Shown one piece after another: positions 1 through 7,190 of a stretch of DNA of 11,736 nucleotides. The translations under genes were made by a program, and so were the position numbers. Source of the stretch: Balneolales bacterium (GTDB lineage Bacteria; Bacteroidota; Rhodothermia; Balneolales; Natronogracilivirgulaceae); the NCBI GenBank assembly GCA_007131625.1, contig SLQC01000276.1, positions 1-11,736 on the forward strand. Direction: 5' to 3'. The number at the start of each line of letters is the position of its first letter. Position 1 is the stretch's first letter. Under the pieces are notes generated by a model that saw only the letters and a program-made list of their open reading frames with translations, made no database searches and was not told the origin of the DNA.

Positions 1-1
1 A

Positions 2-367
2 AGTGCGGACTTACAAAAGCAGGCCGAGGCCTATAAATTGCTGTTTGGCTACTATCCCGAACTTATTCAGGCCGATAAAATCTATGCCACCAATGATAAC
101 CGTACCTGGTGCCGGCAGCGCAATATTCGACTCACAGCTACACCCAAGGGCCATCCGGTAAAGAAAACCGCCCGGCAAAAAAGTAAAGAAAAAAAGGAAT
201 ATGGCGAACGTAACCATATCGAAGGAAGCATTGGCAACGCGAAACAGGCCTTCTCACTGAATCAAATCAAAGCCAAACTCAAAAACACCTCAGAAGCCTG
301 GATTGCAATTACTATATTTGTGATGAACTTGTCCAGATTCGCCGCCAGTTCCGGTGCGACTTTCTGA
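2..367 (+). mobile_element. IS5-type DDE transposase, C-terminal part (cut by window edge)
   Basis: The frame is open from the left edge to a TGA at 365-367, so the N-terminal part lies outside the window. The piece has the C-terminal catalytic signature of the IS4/IS5 superfamily, Y-(2)-R-(3)-E-(6)-K. It is read as YGERNHIEGSIGNAK around 200-245, with the catalytic Glu codon at about 221-223. A second conserved block, ADKIYATNDNR, carries the family's middle Asp. The tail (TSEAWIAITIFVMNLSRF) is typical of the group. The element would catalyse its own excision and insertion. I could not define the right terminal inverted repeat: it should lie in the roughly 60 bases after the stop, but its partner is off the window. 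Family call is confident; the exact IS is not. Confidence 0.85.
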
Positions 368-501
368 GGAAGCCCTAAGTAGCTTGGAAGCTGATGATGT
401 CCAAACATATGACCACATATTTCTATTACAGTAACTTTTTCTATGAGTGATTAAATCCCTGGATGCTGCATCAGACCTTTTGAATCATAAATAATTAAAG
501 G

Positions 502-822
502 ATGAAAGAGATTATTGAGCCGCTTTTAAAATTCCGGAATGACCGCGATTGGGAGCAATTCCACAACCCCAAGGATCTGGCGATTGCCATAAATGTCGAG
601 GCGGGGGAGTTGCTCGAGCATTTTTTATGGAAGGCTCCCGAAGATGCTTCAAAAGAAAAGGTAAAAGAAGAATTGGCCGATATTTTCGCCTACGCGTTCC
701 TGTTGGCAGAAAAATACGATGTTGATGTAAAAGAGATCGTACTGGAGAAAATTAAAACCAACAATAAAAAGTACCCTGTAGAAAAATCAAAGGGTACGGC
801 ACGCAAGTACACCGAATTATGA
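502..822 (+). CDS. MazG-like nucleotide pyrophosphohydrolase (106 aa)
   Basis: Small all-alpha NTP pyrophosphohydrolase of the MazG/RS21-C6/dCTPase type. These enzymes bind divalent metal and split a nucleoside triphosphate into monophosphate and pyrophosphate. The metal-binding signature ExxE...ExxD is visible: E33-A-G-E36 (in VEAGELLEHF) and E57-L-A-D60 (in KEELADIFAYAFLL). The C-terminal block NNKKYPVEKSKGTARKYTEL is the usual family ending, and the length is normal for the stand-alone form. ATG at 502 begins right after an A-rich stretch; AAAGG touches the start, so there is no properly spaced Shine-Dalgarno. The stop overlaps the next gene's ATG (ATGA at 819-822), which implies translational coupling and a shared job. 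Substrate cannot be told from sequence: house-cleaning of damaged nucleotides, or depletion of dNTP/NTP during infection, are both possible. Confidence 0.87.
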   Translation: MKEIIEPLLKFRNDRDWEQFHNPKDLAIAINVEAGELLEHFLWKAPEDASKEKVKEELADIFAYAFLLAEKYDVDVKEIVLEKIKTNNKKYPVEKSKGTARKYTEL

Positions 823-2795
823 TTATCTACAAAAACTCCAGCCAGGGTTTTATGCATGATGTGGATACAAATCAGATCACGGATCGCATTAAGCAGGCGT
901 ATTACGAGAAATCCGGCAAAACACGCTTCAATCCCCGGGAAGATATGTCATGGCGTAACTCATTGATATACATGGAGAGGGTGCTTCGAAGGTCCGGTGT
1001 ACCAAGCGACTGCGGTGTGCTCATTGAATTCGGACTTCCCTCGACTTCGAAACGGATCGATTTCATCGTCTCAGGTCAGGATGCCACCGGTAGCAAGAAA
1101 TTCATCATCATTGAGCTGAAACAATGGACCGAGGCGGAGAGCACCTCGACTCAGGATCTTGTCAAGACGCCTTATTACAGAGATTACACCACCCACCCAT
1201 CCTACCAGGCAAAATCGTACAAGGGATTTCTGTCGGACTTCAATGAAAATGTGTACACAAAAAAGCTAATTCCCTATTCGTGCGCCTATTTGCATAACTA
1301 TACCCAAAGGCATCCTGAGCCCCTGAATGACCCGATCTACCAGGAGATCGTGTCTGATACACCGATCTATTTCAAGGATGACTATGAAAAGCTGGAGAAG
1401 TTTCTTTGTGACCATGTGGGTCATGGCAACGGCATGGACATCATGTATGAGATCGACTCGGGGAATATCCGTCCAAGTAAGCAGCTGGTGGACCATGTTG
1501 TGGGGTTGTTCAAAGGGAACATGGAGTTCCATCTTATCGACGAGCAGAAGGTTACCTATGAGGTGGCCCTGGAACGCGGGTTGAATTCCACGGGAAAAAC
1601 AGTGATTCTGGTGAATGGCGGACCCGGTACGGGGAAGTCGGTGGTGTCCATGAGTCTGCTCGGTGGTTTTCTCAAAAAGCGAAAAAATGTGTTTTTTGCC
1701 GCTCCGAACGCATCATTTCGGGAGGTCATGCTTAACAAGCTGGTTGGCGGCAGGGACGGGTCACGCGCCAAACATCTGATCACCGGTTCGGGAAGGTATG
1801 TGAATGATCCCGTTAACACCTATGATATCATTGTGGTCGATGAAGCGCACAGGCTCAAAAACAATGCCGCGTTTATGTATCAGGGAGAGAATCAGGTGGA
1901 GGATATCGTGAATGCCGCAAACGTAAGCATTTTCTTTGTTGACGATGACCAGTCCATACGTCCGGAAGATATTGGCACGGTGTCGGAAATTCGCCGGGTA
2001 GCAGACTTATTCGGCGCCGAAATCGTTGAGCTTGAACTTGCCACCCAGTTTCGATGTTCCGGGGCAGATGGATATGTGAACTGGCTGAATGATGTCCTTG
2101 ATATACGTGAAACCGGAAATTTCGACGACTGGGACAAGGAGGATTTTGAGTTCCGCATTGCCGAAACTCCCGGCGAGATGCGTGAATGGGTCAATGAGCA
2201 TGCGGCTAAAGGATTCAATGCACGTATTCTGGCCGGATATGCATGGCCGTGGACTGGCGTGAAAGAAGGTAATTCGGATGCACAGGTGCCGGACGTATCG
2301 ATTCCGGATCACGATTTTGCCATGCCCTGGAATTCACGAAAAGTCGGTTCCAGCTGGGCAATCAGTAAAAAAGGGCTAGGGCAGATCGGATGTGTGCACA
2401 CCGCACAAGGACTCGAGTTCGATTATGTCGGGGTGATTGTTGGCGATGATTTGAAATATGCATTTCTGGATGAGGAAAAGGTGGAATCCGGGGATTTATT
2501 TGATGATGCGGCTGATGATCCAACAGATTATCCCGGCAGGGTATATGTTGCGGCAGATGAGGGAGAGACCTACCAGGCGACCGCCATCCCGCAAGGAAAA
2601 TTCTTCAGCGAATGGAGTGCTTACCATGACGCCAAAGGCAAGCAAGGTCTGCAGGACGATCCCGATAACATGTGTAAAATGATCCGCAACATCTATCGCA
2701 TCCTGATGACACGAGGGATGAAGGGGTGCTGTGTTTACTTCACCAACAAGCCGCTGGGACAGTATTTTCGGGACCGGCTGGAGAAAACGGGATAG
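819..2795 (+). CDS. PD-(D/E)XK-like nuclease + DUF2075 SF1 helicase fusion (658 aa)
   Basis: DNA/RNA helicase of the DUF2075 (Schlafen group 3-like) family. Seen helicase motifs in order: Walker A GGPGTGKS (267-274), Walker B IIVVDEAHR (337-345, D341 E342), FFVDDDQS motif III (372-379), ATQFRC (408-413), HTAQGLEFD (527-535) and YRILMTRG (626-633). The ATPase core therefore looks complete. N-terminal residues about 45-130 contain E70, RIDF with D81, and IIIELKQW with E99 and K101. This is the spacing of a PD-(D/E)XK nuclease core, so the protein is probably a nuclease-helicase. A less certain stretch, 140-245, links the two. ATG at 819 overlaps the stop of the pyrophosphohydrolase gene by 4 nt. 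No frameshift or stop interrupts it, unlike most neighbours. Expected role is ATP-driven action on nucleic acid in the cytoplasm, perhaps in antiphage defence (inference from context). The enclosed shorter frames are shadows. Confidence 0.88.
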   Translation: MIIYKNSSQGFMHDVDTNQITDRIKQAYYEKSGKTRFNPREDMSWRNSLIYMERVLRRSGVPSDCGVLIEFGLPSTSKRIDFIVSGQDATGSKKFIIIELKQWTEAESTSTQDLVKTPYYRDYTTHPSYQAKSYKGFLSDFNENVYTKKLIPYSCAYLHNYTQRHPEPLNDPIYQEIVSDTPIYFKDDYEKLEKFLCDHVGHGNGMDIMYEIDSGNIRPSKQLVDHVVGLFKGNMEFHLIDEQKVTYEVALERGLNSTGKTVILVNGGPGTGKSVVSMSLLGGFLKKRKNVFFAAPNASFREVMLNKLVGGRDGSRAKHLITGSGRYVNDPVNTYDIIVVDEAHRLKNNAAFMYQGENQVEDIVNAANVSIFFVDDDQSIRPEDIGTVSEIRRVADLFGAEIVELELATQFRCSGADGYVNWLNDVLDIRETGNFDDWDKEDFEFRIAETPGEMREWVNEHAAKGFNARILAGYAWPWTGVKEGNSDAQVPDVSIPDHDFAMPWNSRKVGSSWAISKKGLGQIGCVHTAQGLEFDYVGVIVGDDLKYAFLDEEKVESGDLFDDAADDPTDYPGRVYVAADEGETYQATAIPQGKFFSEWSAYHDAKGKQGLQDDPDNMCKMIRNIYRILMTRGMKGCCVYFTNKPLGQYFRDRLEKTG

Positions 2796-2871
2796 GTGAG
2801 GGCGGGACGGTTTTCATACCAATGCTCACTATGCATGAATAATTCGTCCATCAATCAATTGTTGCAAGTAG

Positions 2872-4146
2872 TTGTTCAACTGCTCAGAAGGTTTTACTTT
2901 TCATTTTTTACTCAAGGATAGTAACACTCCCGTAATTGTGGCCGATTATAAAAAAATAAAGGAACTTTGTGATTTCAACACCAGTCTGACGGCTTCGGTG
3001 GTCGATGAATTTTTACTCTACTATGCCGCCGAACAGGATAAACTGGACCGAAAAGCAAAAACCGCCTTTGCCCGGTACCGGCATGTCTCAAAAGGGATGC
3101 CTGAGGGTTGGTACGGCATGGCGATGGCGCAGTTCATAGCCCATAATATTTTCAAAAAAGACGGGCTGGTCCAACGTTATAAAAATCACCGTGCAATAGA
3201 ACTACGTAATGAGGCAGAACTAACCTGGCTGGGTCATCACGCGAAGCATCCATGGCGTTTTTCATTTGCTGAAATTATCGACTCGCTCGCCAAAGATTTT
3301 TATACCATGGAAGATGTGTTCAATGCCGAACATTACCTGCTGTATTCCACCGGTACGACGAAAGAACTTGAAATCGCCCGCCCCGCGCTTTGGTTTAACC
3401 TGATTTCCTGGAACGGAGCATGCTGGCAAACCTATGGTACCATCGTCCCGTTCCGCGGATTTGAAGCCGACGACATCTGCTACTTTACCCATCGGCTTTA
3501 TCCCGGACTGGATCTCAAGGAATCACGCAAACCAATGCCACTGATAGAAAAAAATCCCGTTCCCTACATGATGCTTTTCAGCGGATCGGAATATCCGCTT
3601 GTCTTTCAACAAGATATACAGACGGTTTATAACATCGCGGAATACTACGATGATTCATTTTATACCGACGGACTTGAGGCGTCATTCAAAATCGAATATG
3701 CGCAGGATGTATACCGGCTCGGACTCAAGGGATGGGATACGTTTCCTCATTTTGCAACAGCGTATTACGATGAGCGCAAAAAAGAACTGTTTCTCTCTGC
3801 CTTGTCTGACGAGGGCTTTGACCGACTGTCGGGAGCCCTGGAAAATTGCGGTTATGAACTGTCGGAAGAGCCGGACTACCGGGTGAATCCGGGGATGCAT
3901 GCTACTGCAAACCAGGTTCTCAAGTCGAAATACGACATTTTGCGCTACGACCATCTTTTTTCTACGGAAACACCGGAGCAAAAAGAGCAGACAGACCACA
4001 TCAATGCCGTTCTGCAAAAAATCCTGCCGGATATCAACGCGGGCCGGGAACCGGATGTACAGAAGCTGGCCAAAGAAGCGGGGATGGACCCCGGTGACCT
4101 GCAGGAGATTGTAGACACATTCAAGAAAAAACTCGGGCGGATATGA
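2872..4146 (+). CDS. Unrecognised protein, up to 424 aa
   Basis: I do not recognise the family. The frame is bounded upstream by a TAG at 2869-2871. It has no ATG until codon 76, so the start is unclear: TTG at 2872 gives 424 aa, and GTG at 2938 gives 402 aa and begins VADYKKIKELC. It may also have lost its native 5' end. The long frame without stops, balanced codon use and soluble, aromatic-rich composition (many W, Y, F; for example WFNLISWNGACWQTYG) argue that it is real coding. I see no signal peptide, transmembrane segment, Walker motif or clustered Cys/His. The last 40 residues (PDVQKLAKEAGMDPGDLQEI) look like a short helical bundle, possibly helix-turn-helix-like. It lies 76 nt after the helicase gene, same strand, so co-transcription is possible. 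Its TGA at 4144-4146 is directly followed by the truncated gene at 4148. Confidence 0.7.
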   Translation: MFNCSEGFTFHFLLKDSNTPVIVADYKKIKELCDFNTSLTASVVDEFLLYYAAEQDKLDRKAKTAFARYRHVSKGMPEGWYGMAMAQFIAHNIFKKDGLVQRYKNHRAIELRNEAELTWLGHHAKHPWRFSFAEIIDSLAKDFYTMEDVFNAEHYLLYSTGTTKELEIARPALWFNLISWNGACWQTYGTIVPFRGFEADDICYFTHRLYPGLDLKESRKPMPLIEKNPVPYMMLFSGSEYPLVFQQDIQTVYNIAEYYDDSFYTDGLEASFKIEYAQDVYRLGLKGWDTFPHFATAYYDERKKELFLSALSDEGFDRLSGALENCGYELSEEPDYRVNPGMHATANQVLKSKYDILRYDHLFSTETPEQKEQTDHINAVLQKILPDINAGREPDVQKLAKEAGMDPGDLQEIVDTFKKKLGRI

Positions 4147-4147
4147 T

Positions 4148-4765
4148 GTGCCGGATATTCTCTACCGTCTGGGGTTGCGAGAAAACGGCCAATTGCTCAA
4201 TGCGCTCTGTCACCGGGACTACTTTCTCCCGGGTGGAGCCGTCAATGTGGCCATTTTCGACGATCGTACAGATATTTGGAGCGACGGAATCTTGCCTTTC
4301 GGTTTGCAGCCGGAAGATTTGTGTCGTGATCACAACTCGCGTCCGAGGAATCCACTCATTACGGATCTTTTTTTTCGCCGTGGACTTATCGAGCAGTGGG
4401 GTCGTGGCACTCAGAAAATCATGGAATTATGCGAAATGGCCGGGAGTATGGTCCCGGAATTTGATGAGATGGCGGGTTCAGTGATGGTGCGTTTTCGGAT
4501 GACCCCGGAAGTAATCCCGGAAGTAACCCGATTGACGGCTAAATTAATAAAAGTAGTAGAAGGGGAGATGTCAAGATCAGAGTTACAAGCACGGTTACAT
4601 CTTAAAGACCCGGAATATTTTAGAAAAAGCTACTTAAATGTGGCATTGCAGGAGGATTTGATTGAACGGACTATCCCTGAAAATCCCAGCGATAGAAGGC
4701 AAAAATATCGCCTCACTGAGGCCGGACGAAATCTCAGAAAACAATTGTTGACAAAGAAATCGTGA
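4148..4765 (+). CDS. HATPase_c_4 + winged-helix regulator, lacking its AlbA_2 N-terminus
   Basis: C-terminal part of a COG2865-type protein (once annotated RecG-like regulators). These normally run AlbA_2 DNA-binding domain, linker, GHKL ATPase-like domain (HATPase_c_4), winged helix, at around 400-500 aa. Here only about 205 aa remain. The reading starts almost at the ATP-binding N box (LLNALCHRDY, residues 16-25), then DIWSDGILPFGL (42-53), SRPRNPL (64-70) and the glycine box LIEQWGRGTQKI (80-91). Residues about 120-200 form a winged helix: SRSELQARLHLKD, then RQKYRLTEAG. The first nine residues do not look like family sequence, so the GTG at 4148 is probably an accident of truncation joined to the end of the preceding gene. 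Product, if made, could bind ATP but lacks the AlbA_2 domain. An unrelated AlbA_2 piece lies at 6768. Confidence 0.75.
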   Translation: MPDILYRLGLRENGQLLNALCHRDYFLPGGAVNVAIFDDRTDIWSDGILPFGLQPEDLCRDHNSRPRNPLITDLFFRRGLIEQWGRGTQKIMELCEMAGSMVPEFDEMAGSVMVRFRMTPEVIPEVTRLTAKLIKVVEGEMSRSELQARLHLKDPEYFRKSYLNVALQEDLIERTIPENPSDRRQKYRLTEAGRNLRKQLLTKKS

Positions 4766-4792
4766 GTCGCTAACTCTCCCAAGAGTCTTTGC

Positions 4793-4990
4793 GACACCGT
4801 TCTTGATTATCCCACGTGGCTTCACTACGCCAGGATGCCGGAATACCCGAGTGTAAAGGATGAGGACAAGCTCCTGCAATCACTGCGCCGCGATGTCGTG
4901 TTCGATGCCCTGCTTAGCTACTGTGAGCTCGACACCATAGAGATGGTCATGATCTCGCAACACTGGGAGTGGCTTAGTACCGAAAGCTGA
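4793..4990 (+). pseudogene. DUF2779-like nuclease, C-terminal tail fragment
   Basis: Downstream of the winged-helix gene, in the same frame after its TGA, a readable stretch of about 65 residues ends at TGA 4988-4990. It includes YPTWLHYARMPEYPS and then LLSYCELDTIEMVMISQHW. The YC-LDT--MVMI pattern resembles the last helix of DUF2779 proteins, predicted RNase H-fold exonucleases, and ends where such proteins end. Only an internal ATG at 4835 could start it, giving 51 aa. The catalytic front of such a protein is absent, so this is a remnant. The family call rests on one motif and is tentative; that it is coding-derived is more certain. Confidence 0.4.
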
Positions 4991-5054
4991 CAGCAACAGG
5001 ATCAGGAATTCCCGGTGAATGAAGAGAAAAGTGTTTTTACTGTTTTGAGACGGG

Positions 5055-5221
5055 CTAGCCGTCATGCAGCAGGCGTTCCACCGACAGGTCTTCGTCAAGA
5101 GCTTCCCAGTGAATTCCGATACCGTTTCCACTTTCAACTTCAACGTGAATATGGATGGGTTCGTGCCCTTCATTACTGAAGAAAAAAAGCGATATCCCTT
5201 GGATCTCAGTACAGTAGGCAT
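5055..5221 (-). pseudogene. DUF4160 head fused to DUF2442-like tail, one-base frameshift
   Basis: Minus strand, ATG at 5221 (the next base up is not needed), stop TAG at 5057-5055. The first frame reads MPTVLRSKGYRFF, the start of DUF4160 proteins. It then shifts in a run of seven T (A7 on the plus strand, 5182-5188). With eight T the frame restores exactly to 55 codons: FFSNEGHEPIHIHVEVE, as in DUF4160, followed by GIHWEALDEDLSVERLL, which matches the usual ending of DUF2442 proteins. DUF4160 and DUF2442 are commonly encoded as adjacent small genes resembling toxin-antitoxin pairs. The chimera therefore looks like an in-frame deletion that removed the end of one and the start of the other. 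A longer minus-strand frame through this region (to 4880 and up to 5272) runs across the shift and is not a real gene. Confidence 0.6.
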
Positions 5222-5363
5222 CCGGAAAAGGAATTGATGAATGGCACTGGAAAATTCAGACAGCGAATCCAAATTATCGATAAATTATAGGGTTGTTCAA
5301 AGCAACATATTCAATAAAAAGACAATGTACTTCCGGATTCCTTACAGCAATTTTTTTACAAAA

Positions 5364-5708
5364 TTATGTCGATTCAGTTAAAACCGTAATGGTGACACGA
5401 AGAAATTCGAAATAGCCGACAGAAACCTTCAATCCGACATCTAACATCCTTCCCACCGGATCCATCTTGATGTTCTCGTAAGGCCGGTTAAGCCGGGCAA
5501 GACCGGTGACAGAATAAAATGTGATTTCCTCCAGGTCGTATTTAATGATTTTTTCGAGTATGCCGCAAATACTAAAATATTCATCTGCAGCGGGAACAAG
5601 CGACCATATATGCTATATATCACCACGATATGTTAAATAATCAACGATGAACGGTATCCTTTTTGTGCGGTCTTTGAGGAATTCCAGTTTGTGCGAATAA
5701 ATTTTCAT
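5364..5708 (-). pseudogene. Unrecognised small ORF (114 codons) with one in-frame amber
   Basis: Minus strand. ATG at 5708 opens MKIYSHKLEFLKDRTKRIP, reaching TAG at 5615-5613 after 31 codons. The very same frame then continues without interruption for 82 codons (IWSLVPAADEYFSICGILEK, then RLNRPYENIKMDPVGRMLDV) to TAA at 5366-5364. The total is exactly 115 codons including the terminal stop. The composition looks protein-like on both sides of the TAG, so a single substitution (for example TGG to TAG) probably killed an intact gene. I do not recognise the family. An overlapping 61-aa frame at 5441-5626 on the same strand looks less protein-like and I left it out. Confidence 0.4.
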
Positions 5709-5783
5709 TCTGCCATTGTTTCGAATATATTTTCAGGAACAACGGGGGAAATTCCGCTCTATCAAGACAATAGCACCACGTGA

Positions 5784-6724
5784 TATCCGAACGATCTCAA
5801 CAGTTACTACCAAAGCCGGGAGCTGGTGCCGACGGACATGCTCGGCGAACTGGAACGCGCCAAAATCGTCGTCACTAACTACCACGCTTTTAAACCGCGT
5901 GAGCGGATGGTGTTGTCGCGGGGCAACCGGGCGTTGCTTCAGGGACGAGGTGAGGAGTTGCAGACGCTCGAAACAGAGGGGCAGATGCTCCAGCGGATTA
6001 TGCCCGAACTGATGAACCTGAAGAACATCATGGTGATCAACGACGAGGCACACCACTGCTATCGTGAGAAACCGGAGACTGAAGAGGAAAAGCTGACCCG
6101 TGAAGAGCGGGAAGAGGTGAAGAAGAACCAGGAAGCGGCACGGTTGTGGATCTCCGGACTCGAGACGTCGGACGAAAACTCGGCATTCGGCGGGTGATGG
6201 ACCTCTCCGCTACTCCGTTTTTCCTGCGGGGATCGGGCTACGCCGAGGGCACGCTTTTCCCCTGGACCATGAGCGATTTTTCCCTGATGGACGCCATTGA
6301 ATGCGGTATCGTGAAACTGCCCAGGGTACCGGTGGCCGATAACATGCCCGGCGGGGATGTGCCCAAGTTTCGCAATCTTTGGGAGCACATCCGAACCAAA
6401 ATGCTCAAAAAGGGACGCGGGAAAACAAAGAATATTGATCCACTGTCGATTCCGACGGAGCTGCAAACCGCCATTGAGGCACTATACGGTCACTACAAAA
6501 AGAAATACGATCTTTGGGTGGAGGGTGGACTCGATGTGCCGCCCTGTTTCATCGTGGTCTGCAACAATACATCTACCTCGAAACTGATTTACGATTACAT
6601 ATCGGGATTTCACAGGGAAAATGAGGATGGATCCACTTCGCTCGAACACGGACGATTGCCGTTATTCCGAAATTTCGACGAGTACGGAACTCAGCGTGCC
6701 CGGCCGCGCAATTTGATGAGATGA
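5784..6724 (+). pseudogene. Type III-like restriction subunit (DEAH helicase), central fragment, frameshifted
   Basis: Middle part of a large SF2-helicase restriction subunit, best matching my memory of BPTD_3080-type endonucleases. Homology-like text begins after a TGA at 5781-5783 with YPNDLNSYY, then VVTNYHAFKPRERM and motif II INDEAHHCYREKP (DEAH codons about 6042-6053). The frame is lost near 6170: the first frame stops at 6197 (TGA). The continuation, one frame over, reads VGRKLGIRRVMDLSATPFFL with SATP motif III (6206-6217). It then reads FPWTMSDFSLMDAIECGIVK and runs to about 6710, with stop at 6722-6724. One added G in the ACGTCGG stretch would rejoin the two. The Walker A region, the second RecA lobe and the nuclease domain are missing, so no activity is possible. 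In intact loci such a protein cuts DNA unmodified by its partner methyltransferase, whose remnant lies at 7030-7606. Confidence 0.8.
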
Positions 6725-6771
6725 TTGACGGATGTGTAACGGCCGTTAAAAAATCCGAATTATCGTCATGA
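6703..6771 (+). pseudogene. 3' end of an unidentified gene coupled to the AlbA_2 gene
   Basis: In the third forward frame, just past the restriction-subunit homology, the text QFDEMIDGCVTAVKKSELSS ends in TGA at 6769-6771. That TGA overlaps the next gene's ATG at 6768 (ATGA). Such overlaps mark genuine operon neighbours, so this is probably the surviving end of the gene that originally preceded the AlbA_2 gene, now joined to the restriction fragment by a deletion. Too short to identify. Confidence is limited because only about 22 codons remain. Confidence 0.35.
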
Positions 6772-7190
6772 CGGATTTGCGAGACATAGAAAAACGGGTG
6801 CAATCCGGCGAAAGTGAGTCTGTTGAATTCAAAAAATCAACGGCGCAGCTTGCCAGAGCCGGCCAGACTCTGGGTGCTTTTCTGAATGGAATGGGCGGCC
6901 GGGTTTTGATCGGCGTAACACCACGCGGGCGGATAGAGGGTCAGTTCGTCTCCGATACCACGCTACAGGATGTTGCGGCCGTCATCGACAAGATTGAACC
7001 GGTCGTTCCGGTTTCCCAGGAGGTGGTGCCGGATGATATAAAGAGTCCGATCCGGGTGGCCTACGAGCGTCACAACCGGGATCTGGATCCGCAGTTAGTC
7101 TGGCGGGAAAAGACGAGCAGGACTGGTCTGATTTGGTCGTGCAGGCGCCGCCGTTGTACATCCAGGAGAAGATCCATCCAAAAGTATTGA
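6768..7190 (+). pseudogene. AlbA_2 domain fused in frame to methyltransferase N-terminus
   Basis: ATG at 6768 starts an AlbA_2 (COG2865-type) DNA-binding domain: ESESVEFKKS (15-24), then LGAFLNGMGGRVLIGVTPRG (35-54) and VSDTTLQDVAAVID (61-74). At about residue 87 the AlbA_2 text ends. Without a break in frame it becomes the N-terminal region of a type III-like adenine methyltransferase: DDIKSPIRVAYERHNR, then LDPQLVW at 106-112. After W112 one G is missing (CGGGAAAAG instead of CGGGGAAAAG), so this frame drifts into nonsense and stops at 7190, while the methyltransferase continues in the next frame. The usual linker, HATPase_c_4 and winged-helix parts of an AlbA_2 regulator are gone. The fusion is most simply a deletion scar between two neighbouring genes. 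Confidence 0.7.

Noticed and set aside
368..501. Right terminal inverted repeat of the IS element
   Set aside because: GAAGCCCTAAG just after the transposase stop is suggestive, but the matching left end is outside the window, so it cannot be supported.
1327..1584. Overlapping frames inside the helicase gene
   Set aside because: Out-of-frame shadows of an intact 658-codon gene with conserved motifs.
4880..5272. 130-aa minus-strand frame
   Set aside because: It crosses the T7 slip; only its MPTVLRSKGYRFF part is family-like, and the rest is out of frame for DUF4160/DUF2442.
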